From contig NZ_CP038141.1 of NCBI RefSeq assembly GCF_006542355.1, positions 901,001-965,000 on the forward strand: a stretch of DNA of 64,000 nucleotides, written 5' to 3'. This DNA is from Swingsia samuiensis. GTDB taxonomy: Bacteria > Pseudomonadota > Alphaproteobacteria > Acetobacterales > Acetobacteraceae. A model generated the notes under the pieces. It had not been told where the DNA came from. It saw nothing but the letters and a program-made list of their open reading frames with translations, and searched no databases. Position 1 is the stretch's first letter. Each line of letters starts with the position of its first letter. Positions 1-9,700 of this stretch are shown here, piece after piece. A program made the translations under genes and the position numbers.

Positions 1-1911
1 CTCCAACCAGGTGAAGCCGCAACGACAGCGATGCGCCAAGCCATTAATAGTTTAGATCTTGTCAAATCCGGGCAAGTATCTGGAACGATTACTGGTCAGA
101 TAAAACTCAACGATGAAGAGTTTTCAACCGTCGCACATGGAATGGCCTTAGGCCTCGTTATTTCATTAACCCTTGTGTCGCTTTGGTTGGTCCTCGCTGT
201 AAAATCCATCCGTGTTATTCTTCCTATTCTACTGACCTTAATTTCTGGTCTCATTATAACTACGGGTTTTGCTGCGATTGCAGTTCAGGAATTAAACTTA
301 ATTTCTATTTCTTTCGCGATACTTTTTGTTGGGATTGCGGTGGATTTTGCTATCCAATATAGCGTGCGTTTTTTAGGACAGGACTTCCCCACAAAAACAC
401 ATCATCTTTCCTTACAAAAAGCGATTACACAAACCGGACGCGAAAGTGGCGTTCAAATTCTAATTGCGTCTTTAGCCACCGCAGCAGGTTTTCTTGCTTT
501 CACCCCAACAAACTTTATTGGGGTCGCACAGCTTGGTCTAATCGCTGGATTTGGAATGCTCATTGCCTTTGTGTGCACCATGACATTACTACCAGCCTTA
601 CTATCGCTGTTCCGTGCAAAACTTGGCGTGCATGAAGCCGGTTTTCCTGCTTTGCTCCCTCTTGACCAGCAAATTCGTCATAAAAGAAAAAAAATTCTTG
701 GCGTTTTTGGTCTATTAGCGATTGTTGGGGCAGCGCTTTTACCCCTTCTTTCATTTGATGCGGACCCTTTACATACAAAAGACCCCAACACAGAAGGCAT
801 GAAAGCACTTCATCTTTTAGAAGAAAGCCCTCTTACAACCCCTTACTTTAGTCAGGTTCTTGTTCCAAACTTAACCGAGGCTCAAAAAGAAGCAGATGCC
901 TTTTCAAAACTGCCCAGCGTTCATGATGTTCTCTGGCTAGGCGCACTTGTTCCAGATGATCAAAAAGAAAAAATTGCCCTCATTAAAGATGCGGCATCCA
1001 TCATCTTACCAACGATTACACTTGATCATGTCGCCTCAGCCCCCACAACAGCAGACATCAGAAGTTCTGCAGAGAAAGCAGCCGCTCAATTAGATTCTGT
1101 GCAAGATCGTTTATCGCCAACCCTCAACCAAATTCGTCTAACTTTACATAAACTATCCACCTCCTCTGACGATACTCTTAACAAGACCAATATAGCCTTA
1201 ACCCGGTTCCTTCCTGAGCAGCTCTCTATGCTACGGGCCGCGCTTAACCCTCAACCGATTACAATCGGTAATATCCCAGCAAGCATTCGAAAAGATTATG
1301 TTCTTCCTAATGGGGAAGAACGACTGACCATTCACCCTAAAGGTCAAGCATCCAATACGCAGGTTCTTCACAAATTTGTAAATGAACTACGAACGGTTAA
1401 CACGAACGTAACAGGGCCTGTTATTGATATTTTTGAAAGCGCACACACCATCGTACATGCTTTTATCGTCGCAGCGATATCAGCTCTAACGATGATCCTG
1501 ATTATACTCTTTGCAACATTCCGTCGTGTTTTAGACACCTGTCTCGTCATGGCGCCTCTTATATTATCTTCTCTTCTTACCGTTATTCTTATTATTGCCG
1601 TCCCAGAGACCTTAAACTATGCCAATATTATTGCTCTCCCTCTTCTTTTAGGGGTTGGCGTCTCTTTTAATGTTTACTTTGTCATGAATTGGCGTGCGGG
1701 AATTAGAAACCCTCTTACGTCTTCTACTGCTCGTGCTGTTTTATTCTCAGCTTTGACCACTGCCACGGCATTTGGATCCTTAGCTCTATCGGGCCATCCA
1801 GGGACAGCGAGTATGGGGCGGCTACTTCTCATGTCTTTAGGATGCACACTAATCTGCACCCTCCTTTTTGTCCCGGCTCTCCTCCCAAAAAGATCTATCG
1901 ACAAACTATAA
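1..1911 (+). CDS. hpnN: Hopanoid-biosynthesis RND transporter HpnN, 3' part
   Basis: The frame is open from base 1, so the 5' end lies outside the window; about 636 C-terminal residues remain of a family that is usually near 870. Seen: two blocks of membrane segments (roughly residues 45-205 and 480-620 of the visible part) around a soluble periplasmic domain, and the RND TM4-like stretch FVGIAVDFAIQYS with its membrane aspartate. Known for the family: inner-membrane MMPL/HpnN-type RND proteins move hopanoids towards the outer membrane. Organisation with other hpn genes cannot be seen. It ends in a strong hairpin terminator. The alternative is a generic MMPL-family lipid exporter, but the domain order and the acetic-acid-bacterium background favour HpnN. 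Confidence 0.85.
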   Translation, partial: LQPGEAATTAMRQAINSLDLVKSGQVSGTITGQIKLNDEEFSTVAHGMALGLVISLTLVSLWLVLAVKSIRVILPILLTLISGLIITTGFAAIAVQELNLISISFAILFVGIAVDFAIQYSVRFLGQDFPTKTHHLSLQKAITQTGRESGVQILIASLATAAGFLAFTPTNFIGVAQLGLIAGFGMLIAFVCTMTLLPALLSLFRAKLGVHEAGFPALLPLDQQIRHKRKKILGVFGLLAIVGAALLPLLSFDADPLHTKDPNTEGMKALHLLEESPLTTPYFSQVLVPNLTEAQKEADAFSKLPSVHDVLWLGALVPDDQKEKIALIKDAASIILPTITLDHVASAPTTADIRSSAEKAAAQLDSVQDRLSPTLNQIRLTLHKLSTSSDDTLNKTNIALTRFLPEQLSMLRAALNPQPITIGNIPASIRKDYVLPNGEERLTIHPKGQASNTQVLHKFVNELRTVNTNVTGPVIDIFESAHTIVHAFIVAAISALTMILIILFATFRRVLDTCLVMAPLILSSLLTVILIIAVPETLNYANIIALPLLLGVGVSFNVYFVMNWRAGIRNPLTSSTARAVLFSALTTATAFGSLALSGHPGTASMGRLLLMSLGCTLICTLLFVPALLPKRSIDKL

Positions 1912-1918
1912 AGCTCAT

Positions 1919-1951
1919 AAAAAAGGCCCTTCAGATTGAAGGGCCTTTTTT
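1919..1951. terminator. Bidirectional intrinsic terminator
   Basis: Perfect 14-bp stem (1919-1932 with 1938-1951), 5-nt loop, A-run before and T-run after. It serves hpnN on the plus strand and the convergent sulfide:quinone oxidoreductase gene on the minus strand. Confidence 0.9.
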
Positions 1952-1969
1952 AAAACGATTGTTTGAATT

Positions 1970-3202
1970 CTAAAGGTTTTTAACTTTATGTTTTACCTTT
2001 AGGTTGTAGCCTTTTAGCATCCCGTACCAATAAAGACGTGGGAAAAACTCCTTTTTCAAAAACCATGCAAAGCGGCTTGGTTTACGTTGATCATACGGAA
2101 AAGTTGGAGCAACTTTTCCACTATATAGGAACTCTGCCAAAACAACCCTTCCATAAGCTACGGTAAGAGGGCAAGCTCCATACCCGTCATAGGCCGCATT
2201 CTCAGGACGCCCGTCTAAAGACGCCAAAAGATTTTCGACAACTACTGGTGCCTGCTCTCGTGCTGCAGCAGCTGTTTTAGCATTGCTGGTTCCAACAACA
2301 TCTCCAGCGCCATAAATATATTCATATCTCACATGACGGAGCGTAGATGAATCTACATCCAGCCAACCACCGGCATTTGCAAGAGGGCTCTTTTTAATAA
2401 AATCAGGAGAGCTTTGAGGTGGTACGACATGAAGCATATCAAACTGTCGAACAATCGTTTCCTCTGTTCCTACGATCTGAAATGTTGCCTCTCGTTTATC
2501 GCCGTCAACTTTAATTAAATTCTCTTTTTTATGAACATCAACACCATAAAAATCCATTTGTTTTTGCAGGGAAGGCACAAAGTAAGAGACACCAAAAAGA
2601 GCGTCTCCCGCCAAAGAGAAATCAACCTGCGTTTTATGCAGCGTCCCTTCTTTTCTCCAATGATCACATGCCAAGTAAACAATCTTTTGAGGAGCACCAG
2701 CACACTTAATGGGCATTGGGGGCTGTGTGAAAATAGCTGTCCCCCCATTCAAGTGTTGAATACACTCCCATGTATAAGGAGCAACATCACGAGAATAATT
2801 TGATGTTACGCCATTGCGGCCTAATGTTTCTGGCAACCCTTCGATCTTATCCCAATCAAGTTGAAGACCGGGGCATACAACCAACCGCCGATATTTTATG
2901 ACCTTCTTATTTTCCAAAGTGATACTATTCTCATCAGGATCAAATGTAGCCACTCGATCACGGATCCACTTCACATTGGAAGGAATAAAACTTCCCTCTT
3001 GTTTCAATGTTTGGGCCAGTGACATTTCACCTGCACCAACCAATGTCCACCCTGGCTGATAAGCGTGTGTTTTTGATGGCTCAATAATTGCCATAGAAAG
3101 ATTAGGTCTTTGTCGTCTCAGTTGAGCGGCAATCGTTAACCCTGCAGCCCCCCCACCAACAATAACAACAGAAAATTGTTCCTGAGAATTTTGAGCCGTC
3201 AT
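1970..3202 (-). CDS. sqr: Sulfide:quinone oxidoreductase, type II-like (FAD)
   Basis: A 410-residue flavoprotein with an N-terminal Rossmann FAD motif (VVIVGGGAAGLTIA, about residues 12-25) and a second FAD-contact motif YIYGAGDVVG near 300. Two conserved cysteines sit in KCAGAPQKI (Cys167) and YGACPLTVAYGR (Cys344), the arrangement of mitochondrial-type (type II) SQR. Known role: oxidises sulfide and passes electrons to ubiquinone at the membrane, producing sulfane sulfur. The C-terminus (RFAWFLKKEFFPRLYWYGMLKG) is amphipathic, as expected for membrane attachment. ATG at 3202 is chosen because GGAG lies 9 nt upstream; a TTG further out would add 5 residues. No persulfide dioxygenase or rhodanese gene is next to it. 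Function is inferred from motifs; a related NADH-dehydrogenase-like flavoprotein is the alternative. Confidence 0.82.
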   Translation of the reverse strand: MTAQNSQEQFSVVIVGGGAAGLTIAAQLRRQRPNLSMAIIEPSKTHAYQPGWTLVGAGEMSLAQTLKQEGSFIPSNVKWIRDRVATFDPDENSITLENKKVIKYRRLVVCPGLQLDWDKIEGLPETLGRNGVTSNYSRDVAPYTWECIQHLNGGTAIFTQPPMPIKCAGAPQKIVYLACDHWRKEGTLHKTQVDFSLAGDALFGVSYFVPSLQKQMDFYGVDVHKKENLIKVDGDKREATFQIVGTEETIVRQFDMLHVVPPQSSPDFIKKSPLANAGGWLDVDSSTLRHVRYEYIYGAGDVVGTSNAKTAAAAREQAPVVVENLLASLDGRPENAAYDGYGACPLTVAYGRVVLAEFLYSGKVAPTFPYDQRKPSRFAWFLKKEFFPRLYWYGMLKGYNLKVKHKVKNL

Positions 3203-3292
3203 TTTCAATAACTCCAATCTCTCTATGCTCTTTGATTATTAAACTTTATGCACTATCCCTGTCAGAAAGCACTCTCAAAATTATTTACTTAC

Positions 3293-3544
3293 TCACGATG
3301 CTTCTGTTTCTTCTTTAAACCAGACTTCAACAGGGCCTTTGATTTTTAACGTCATAGGACGACCGCGCCGATCGAGTGACTTTCCTACTGAAAGACGAAC
3401 CCAACCTTCACTTACGCAATATTCTTCGACAGTTGTTTTTTCTTCCCCTTTGAAACGAACACCAACCCCACGGGCAAGAATCTCTTCGTTAAAATAAGGG
3501 CTGTCTGGGCTCACGCTCAAGCGATCTGGAGGTGTATCACTCAT
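3293..3544 (-). CDS. DUF3297 family protein
   Basis: Small acidic protein of 83 residues, recognised as DUF3297 (PF11730) from PPDRLSVSPDSPYFNEEIL and the GVGVRFKGEEK...VEEYCVSEGWVRL core. The family is widespread in Proteobacteria and has no established function. No signal peptide or membrane segment. ATG at 3544 has AAAGG 7 nt upstream; a TTG two codons earlier is less likely. It lies upstream of the SQR gene on the same strand with a gap of about 90 nt, so co-transcription is possible but unproven. Confidence 0.8.
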   Translation of the reverse strand: MSDTPPDRLSVSPDSPYFNEEILARGVGVRFKGEEKTTVEEYCVSEGWVRLSVGKSLDRRGRPMTLKIKGPVEVWFKEETEAS

Positions 3545-3750
3545 GTTCAAACCTTTCTCTTTCGTTAGAACCTAGGTGTAACCCTGCTTGGCTGATCCTC
3601 CAAGATCTATAATCATATTAATTGCTTATTTAGTTTATAGTCCAATATTACACAGGAAACTTTTTTGTTACGATTGAACAAATAACGATACAAAGCGTAT
3701 CAACTTCGGCTAAATCATCTCTGACAAAACAAAATCTCTGGATTTTCTTC

Positions 3751-4536
3751 ATGAAAAAACATCACGCTGCTGCTGCGTTCCTTCTTGGCTTAAGTTCTTG
3801 CGCAAGCATTGCCAACCTTACCGGGAATGACACTCACTCGCTTAACTTACAATCAGCACAAGAATACTCACAATTAGTTCAAAAGGCTAATGCAGAAAAC
3901 GCTATTGTAAGCAGTGGTCCAGACTACGACCTTGCCTCTAAAGTTTTAACGCGCATGGAACCATACGCGGACCAAATTAACCAAACAGGCGAGCCCTTCC
4001 AGTGGCAATTAACTGTTTTCAAAAGCAATGAGATTAACGCTTGGGTTATGCCCGGTGGACGCGTAGGCGTATATACAGGTCTAATTGATCAGCTCCATCT
4101 TACCGAACCAGAAATGGCTGCTGTTCTGGGCCATGAAATGACCCACGCCCTTGAAGAACATGCCAAACAACAAGCGGGCGCTCAAATCCTCACAAATATC
4201 GCAACAGGTGTGGCCAGCACCTACACGGGAGGTGTGTATGGTGATGCTATTAGTGCTGCTTCACAGCTAGGTGTTGGGTTACCTTATTCCCGCAGTCTAG
4301 AAACACGCGCAGACCTTGGAGGCCTAATGCTTATGGCGCGTTCAGGTTATGATCCCAAAGCTGCTTTAAGCTTATGGGATAAAATGGCAAAGTTCAGTGG
4401 CTCTGGAAATGCAGGAGGGCTAGCAAAATACTTGTCTGACCACCCTAACAATGCAGAACGGACCGCCGCCATTCAAGAAGCTATGCCCAAAGCGGTAGCT
4501 CTCTATAACGAGTTCCTCCAACAACATAAAAACTGA
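3751..4536 (+). CDS. M48 family zinc metallopeptidase lipoprotein
   Basis: 261 residues. The N-terminus has a lipoprotein signal ending in LSSC (Cys17), so the protein is probably lipid-anchored facing the periplasm. Zinc site: HEMTH (His128, Glu129, His132), with the third ligand probably Glu184 in SRSLETRADLGG. Family knowledge: LoiP/BepA/YcaL-type M48 lipoproteins degrade or help fold misassembled outer-membrane proteins. Unlike BepA there is no C-terminal TPR region, so it is closer to LoiP in build. It is a single gene with its own terminator. Confidence 0.85.
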   Translation: MKKHHAAAAFLLGLSSCASIANLTGNDTHSLNLQSAQEYSQLVQKANAENAIVSSGPDYDLASKVLTRMEPYADQINQTGEPFQWQLTVFKSNEINAWVMPGGRVGVYTGLIDQLHLTEPEMAAVLGHEMTHALEEHAKQQAGAQILTNIATGVASTYTGGVYGDAISAASQLGVGLPYSRSLETRADLGGLMLMARSGYDPKAALSLWDKMAKFSGSGNAGGLAKYLSDHPNNAERTAAIQEAMPKAVALYNEFLQQHKN

Positions 4537-4544
4537 GAATCAAA

Positions 4545-4598
4545 ATATAGAGTGTGTTATTTTTTTATTAACAAGTAACGCGCTCTATATATTTTTCT
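4545..4598 (+). terminator. Intrinsic terminator after M48 gene
   Basis: A 15-bp stem (4545-4559 with 4576-4590, two G-U pairs) followed by ATTTTTCTTC. It isolates the protease gene from the Hint gene downstream. Confidence 0.8.
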
Positions 4599-4690
4599 TC
4601 TATTTAAAATCAATAACTTAACAACCTGATTAAAACAAATACTTCCGAGCCGTTATTCGATAAGATATATTTAACAGGCTTTAGAAATGT

Positions 4691-4714
4691 GGTTGTGGCT
4701 GTAACGCCACAACC
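4691..4714 (+). promoter_or_regulatory. 5'-UTR hairpin ahead of the Hint gene
   Basis: Perfect 9-bp stem GGTTGTGGC/GCCACAACC with a 6-nt loop. It ends 11 nt before the AAAGG ribosome binding site of the Hint protein and has no T-run. The position fits an mRNA-stabilising leader or a translational control element rather than a terminator. Function is inference. Confidence 0.5.
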
Positions 4715-4738
4715 CTTCACAATATAAAGGTGATGATC

Positions 4739-6583
4739 ATGAGTATTACTTCCAGTGGTAATGTGAGCGCCTCTTCTAATGGAAGCGTCACATACATAAA
4801 AAGTGGCGGCAGCGTAACTGTCACAAACGGGTCTGATTTATCCTCTGCAAGAGTTAGTAGTGGCGGTACCTTAATTGCTAAAGACGGTGGCGAACTCTCA
4901 ACCCCAGCCGTCTATTCAGGAGGAAGCGCTACTATTGGTCTGAGTGCACATGCAGGGGGTGCTCGTGTTTCTGGAGGTAATCTTACCGTTTCCTCTGGTG
5001 GTGTGATCGGTAACACATACTCAAGTAGTAACGCCGAAATAGATACTAACCTCCTCGCTAGCGGAGGTACTGTTAACATTACGTCAGGCGGAACTGTTTG
5101 GGGAGCACTTCTTTATAGTGGTACCACTGTTAACGTTTCTGGTTCAATCTTCGGTGCATCTCTTTATAGTGGCGCAACCATTAACCTAGCGAGCGGTGGC
5201 TCTGCAACAATTTCTGGCGGTTCCGATCTTGGTGGTGTAATCAACCTCCCAAGTGATGATAACCAAGGCCTAACAATCCTCGGACTATCTTCTGGTGGAA
5301 CATTAAAAACCGTTATTTCTGGCTTCTCCGGAAACAAAACCTTCCCAGAAAGCGGAACATCTGATGGTATCGAAATTGACGGCGTAAAGAAAAGCGACGT
5401 TAAAAGCATCACCTATCCATCTGCAGACGAAGTTTCCATCAACCTCAACAATGGGTCAACAATCACCCTTAATGTTGCTGGCGTAAGAGACCTTGGGTTC
5501 ACTCTAAGTGAAAAGAGCGGCTACCTTCTATACGAAGTATGCTTCCTAAAAGGCAGCATGATTGAAACGCCAAACGGTGCAAAAGCTGTTGAAACAATTT
5601 CCGTTGGCGATATGGTTTCAACATACAGCGTTGATGGCAAAAAATCTGAGCAACCTGTTACATGGGTTGGCCATAAAACAGCACATGTTAACACAACGCT
5701 TGCTGATGCAGATGCAGGTTACCCTGTTCGCATTATGAAGAATGCTTTTGCTGATAACGTTCCTTCTGAAGATCTGCTGATCACGCCAGAACATAGCGTA
5801 TTCATCAATGGTCACTTCACACCAGCTCGTATGTTGGTTAATGGAAGCTCAATCATCTATGATCGCTCCATCACACATTACGAATACTTCCACGTTGAGA
5901 CAGAAAAACACAGCATCATTTCTGCTAATAACACATTAACAGAAAGCTATCTCGACACAGGAAACCGTAGAACTTTCGTATCTGAAACAGGAAAAGTTCT
6001 GCCTCTCTTCCCACAAGCTCGTACTTGGGCAGAAGATGCAGCCGCTCCTTTGGTTGTTTCACGTGATGCTATTGAGCCATTGTTCCACGAAATCGCTCAA
6101 CGTGCTGAGACATTGGGTTACGCTCAAACAACGTCTGCGCCAGAACTAACACAAGATGCAGATCTACATCTTGTAACAGAAAACGGCAGCACCCTTCGTC
6201 AGCTTCGTGCAGAGAACGGTAAGGTTGTTTTTGAAATTCCTGCGAACACATCTTCTGTTCGTATCGTTTCACGTGCAAGCCGTCCAAGCGACACAATCGG
6301 CCCATTCGTCGATGACCGTCGTTTCCTAGGTGTACTTGTTGGAGAAATCTCAATCTTCTCTGGCAACAAAACACAAGTGATCACTTCTCACATTTCCGAT
6401 GCAGACCTAGCTGGATGGGATATCGTAGAGCAAGGTCCACATCGTTGGACAAACGGTTATGCGAAATTGAACTTAGACCAAGCTTCTCAAAAAGAAAGCC
6501 GTCTCCTTTCAATTCAAATTCTAGCTGCTGGCCCATATCTTCTTGAAGAAGAAGTGGCTCAGAACGACGCTAAAAGAGCATAA
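4739..6583 (+). CDS. AIDA-like repeat passenger plus Hint (Hint_2) domain protein
   Basis: About 614 residues. Residues 1-185 are Ser/Gly/Thr/Asn-rich strand-loop-strand repeats (SSGG, YSGG, LASGG units) like autotransporter passenger repeats. A Hedgehog/intein Hint domain runs from Cys268 (CFLKGSMIETPNG) through LLITPEHSVFING to ESYLDTGNRR near 410. An uncharacterised domain of about 200 residues follows, with the DDRRFLGVLV stretch. No Sec or Tat signal and no beta-barrel are visible, so the export route is unknown. The start is ATG 4739, because AAAGG (4726-4730) lies 8 nt upstream; GTG 4730 and ATG 4733 would overlap or crowd that site. Arginine codons in the second half are mostly CGT, suggesting high expression. 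Proteins of this build are common in Acetobacteraceae; function (adhesion, self-processing) is inference. Confidence 0.82.
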   Translation: MSITSSGNVSASSNGSVTYIKSGGSVTVTNGSDLSSARVSSGGTLIAKDGGELSTPAVYSGGSATIGLSAHAGGARVSGGNLTVSSGGVIGNTYSSSNAEIDTNLLASGGTVNITSGGTVWGALLYSGTTVNVSGSIFGASLYSGATINLASGGSATISGGSDLGGVINLPSDDNQGLTILGLSSGGTLKTVISGFSGNKTFPESGTSDGIEIDGVKKSDVKSITYPSADEVSINLNNGSTITLNVAGVRDLGFTLSEKSGYLLYEVCFLKGSMIETPNGAKAVETISVGDMVSTYSVDGKKSEQPVTWVGHKTAHVNTTLADADAGYPVRIMKNAFADNVPSEDLLITPEHSVFINGHFTPARMLVNGSSIIYDRSITHYEYFHVETEKHSIISANNTLTESYLDTGNRRTFVSETGKVLPLFPQARTWAEDAAAPLVVSRDAIEPLFHEIAQRAETLGYAQTTSAPELTQDADLHLVTENGSTLRQLRAENGKVVFEIPANTSSVRIVSRASRPSDTIGPFVDDRRFLGVLVGEISIFSGNKTQVITSHISDADLAGWDIVEQGPHRWTNGYAKLNLDQASQKESRLLSIQILAAGPYLLEEEVAQNDAKRA

Positions 6584-6592
6584 TAACTCTTA

Positions 6593-6633
6593 AAACATGT
6601 GGCGCTTATTTTAGGCGCCACATGTTTATTCTT
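6593..6633 (+). terminator. Intrinsic terminator after Hint gene
   Basis: Perfect 13-bp stem (6593-6605 with 6615-6627), 9-nt loop, then ATTCTTTTAT. Confidence 0.85.
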
Positions 6634-6724
6634 TTATATTGAAAACTATTTAATATTTTAATTTACAAACTCTCTTTCAAAAAAAAACGTCTTACCATAG
6701 TGATAGAGGAATAAAATTATATCC

Positions 6725-6739
6725 TAGGTAATATACCTA
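6725..6739. promoter_or_regulatory. Palindrome immediately before RND start codon
   Basis: TAGGTA-ATA-TACCTA, perfect 6-bp arms, ending 1 nt before the ATG at 6741. It occupies the place of the Shine-Dalgarno sequence, and none is otherwise visible. It could be a repressor operator or sit in a leaderless start region. Short enough that chance cannot be excluded. Confidence 0.35.
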
Positions 6740-6740
6740 T

Positions 6741-9700
6741 ATGAATTTTTCTCGCCTCTTCATAGATCGCCCTATTGCCACTTCACTTTTATCTATCGCG
6801 ATCTTTTTTGCAGGCCTTATCTGCTATCCTCTTCTGCCCGTTGCCACAATGCCAGATATGACGGCAAGCGCAATTATGGTTGTTGCTTCTCAACCGGGTG
6901 CTGATCCTCAACAAATGACAACATCTGTTACTACGCCCCTTGAGAGGCGTTTAGCGAGTATCGCAGATGTAGAAAGCATTGAGTCGGATACAAGTCAGGG
7001 AAGTGCTGATATTTTTGTCGATTTCTCATCTTCACGTAATATAAACGGTGCTCTGCGTGATGTGCAGGCCGCTTTGCGCGCTGCACGTAGTGACTTACCC
7101 TCTGGCACAATGGATAGTGATCCACAAGCATTCAAACTCGATGGGAGTAACTTCCCTACATACCTTATTAGCCTCACCACCGCTCAATTATCAAATGCCC
7201 AACTTTATGATTTAGCTAATATTCGTGTTAAACCTCTTCTTTCGCAAGTGAAAGGAGTTGGGCGCGTTGAACTCTTTGGTGCGTCAAACCCTGCTGTTCG
7301 GGTCGAGCTAAACCCTAACCCACTTTATAAATGGGGGATCGGGTTTGAAGATATTCGCACAGCTCTTGCTTCGGCAAATGCCTTCACTCCTAAAGGCTTT
7401 ATTGATAGCCATGGCAAAAGACTTATTCTGACAACAAATGATCAATCCATCACAGCAGATCAATATAAAAACCTTATTGTTGGTTATCGAAACAGTTTTT
7501 ATCCTGTTCACTTACAAGATGTTGCTAAGGTTTATGATAGTGTTCAAGATGATTATCAATTTAGCTCTATCAACAATCATAATGCCATTACCCTTTCTGT
7601 CATAGCACAACCCCACTCAAATGCTGTTGAGATTGTCGATGGCATCAACAGCAAGCTTCAACATATAAAAGAAGCACTTCCCAGCAATGTAAATGTTATC
7701 GTCGGACTTGATATGTCTCGCCCTGTTCGAGATGCTTTAAGTGATGCTCAACAGACACTTATTATCTCCGTTATTCTTGTTATTTTTGTCATATTACTTT
7801 TCTTTCGAAACGCTTCCACAACCATTATTCCCGCCATTACAATTCCCGTTGCTCTTTCAGGCACCCTCGCGGCAATGGCGGCGTTTCACTTCTCTCTCGA
7901 TATTCTTTCTTTAATGTCTTTAACCATAGCTGTTGGGTTTGTCGTTGATGATGCAATTGTTGTTTTAGAAAACATTGCTCGACACATTGAGAATGGTCTT
8001 AACCGTTATGAAGCCAGCGTTATCGGTTCTTCTGAAATTTGCTTTACCGTTATTTCTATAAGCATCTCACTGATTGCGGTTTTTCTTCCCCTTCTTTTTA
8101 TTCCCGGCTCAGTCGGATCAATCATGTTTGAATTTTGCATGACCATGATTTCGGCAATTCTTATTTCTATGTGGCTATCTCTAACACTCACGCCCATGAT
8201 GTGTGCTTATATGCTCAATATCCAGCATGCATCCGGACACAAATCTAAGTATATTAGCCGTCTTTCACACGTTACAGAACGCACACTTCAATACCTTCAT
8301 ACAGCTTACGTTCAATCTCTTAAATGGTGTTTAAAACATCCCATCTTAACAGGTTTAACGTTACCTCTTAGCTTCATCATTCTCGTCCTTTTCCTTATTA
8401 TGATGCCTAAAGAATTTATTCCCGAGCAAGATCTCTCTTTCATTTCAGGACGCCTGCAAGGTGATGCGTCCATGTCTTTTCAAGAGCTCAACACACGCTC
8501 TCAAAATATTGCTTCTATCCTTCGGAAAAACCCGTATATCCTAACTGTAACAACAGCTAACGACAGCAAAAATGTCTCTGAGTTCTTTTTAGATCTCAAA
8601 GATAAAAAAATACGTCCCCCTCTTCCTAAAATCCTTGATCAAATCCGTCACTCCATTCCTCAGAAACCCGGAGCAGAAGTTATGTTCTGGGGAGTTGGCG
8701 GAAGTACTCAAGGAGGCAATGGCCAAAATAATACAGGCAACTATCGCTACATACTCAGAAGCGAGAATGTGTCTGACCTTACTAACTACCTGCCGAAATT
8801 TCTAAATGTACTCCGGAAATCTGGTAAGCTTGTTAATATCTCTTCAATGACCGAAAACCAATCTGCAGCCACCTATGTCCACGTTCAACGCGACACAGAA
8901 GCACGATATAATATTACCCCCCAGCTCATACAAAATGTTTTATATGATGCGTATGGACAGGCCATTGTCTCTACCATTCATCTCCCTCTGACCACGCACA
9001 GGGTTGTAATGGTTCTGGCACCCCAATACCGTACTGACCCTAATATGCTTCATCAAGTTTGGATCTCCACCTCAGCAGGAACAGCGGCAGGTGGAGTAGC
9101 TAGTAATTTAATCCGAACTAAAATTACGCAGAATAATAACGATGATAGCGCAGTTTCTCTCGCTCGAACATCGATTCAAAACTCTCTTGCCAACCAAATT
9201 TCTGGAAACAAGTCCAGTGGGTCTGCTGTTTCCTCCTCAATAGAAACTATGATCCCGCTTGATCTGGTTGCCACCATACTTAGCAAGCAACAACCTCTCG
9301 ATATAACTCACCGATCGGGGTATTATTCTGCGGCCATTTCTTTTGATCTATCTCCCAACACGACATATTCAAGCGCTGTCTCCCTTATTCAGGATACCCT
9401 CAAAAATACTCATGCCCCCAGCACTGTTCTTGGTGAGTTTACAGGAACATCCGGTGATACAGCCAAAGTTATGATAAATGCACTTTTAGCTTTTGGTGCT
9501 GCCATCGCTATTATGTATATTGTTTTAGGTGTACTTTATGAAAGTTTTATTCACCCAATTACAATTTTATCGACTTTGCCTTCAGCAGGAATTGGTGCCG
9601 TATTAGGCCTCTGGATTTTTGGTTTACCCTTTAGTGTTATTGCCATTTTAGGAATTATCCTTTTAACGGGTATCGTTAAAAAAAATGCCATTCTGGTTAT

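Noticed and set aside
4780-5240. Repeated SSGG-type units that could be mistaken for a CRISPR or DNA satellite
   Set aside because: Units are in frame, variable in length and similar only at protein level; they are the beta-helix repeats of the Hint protein.
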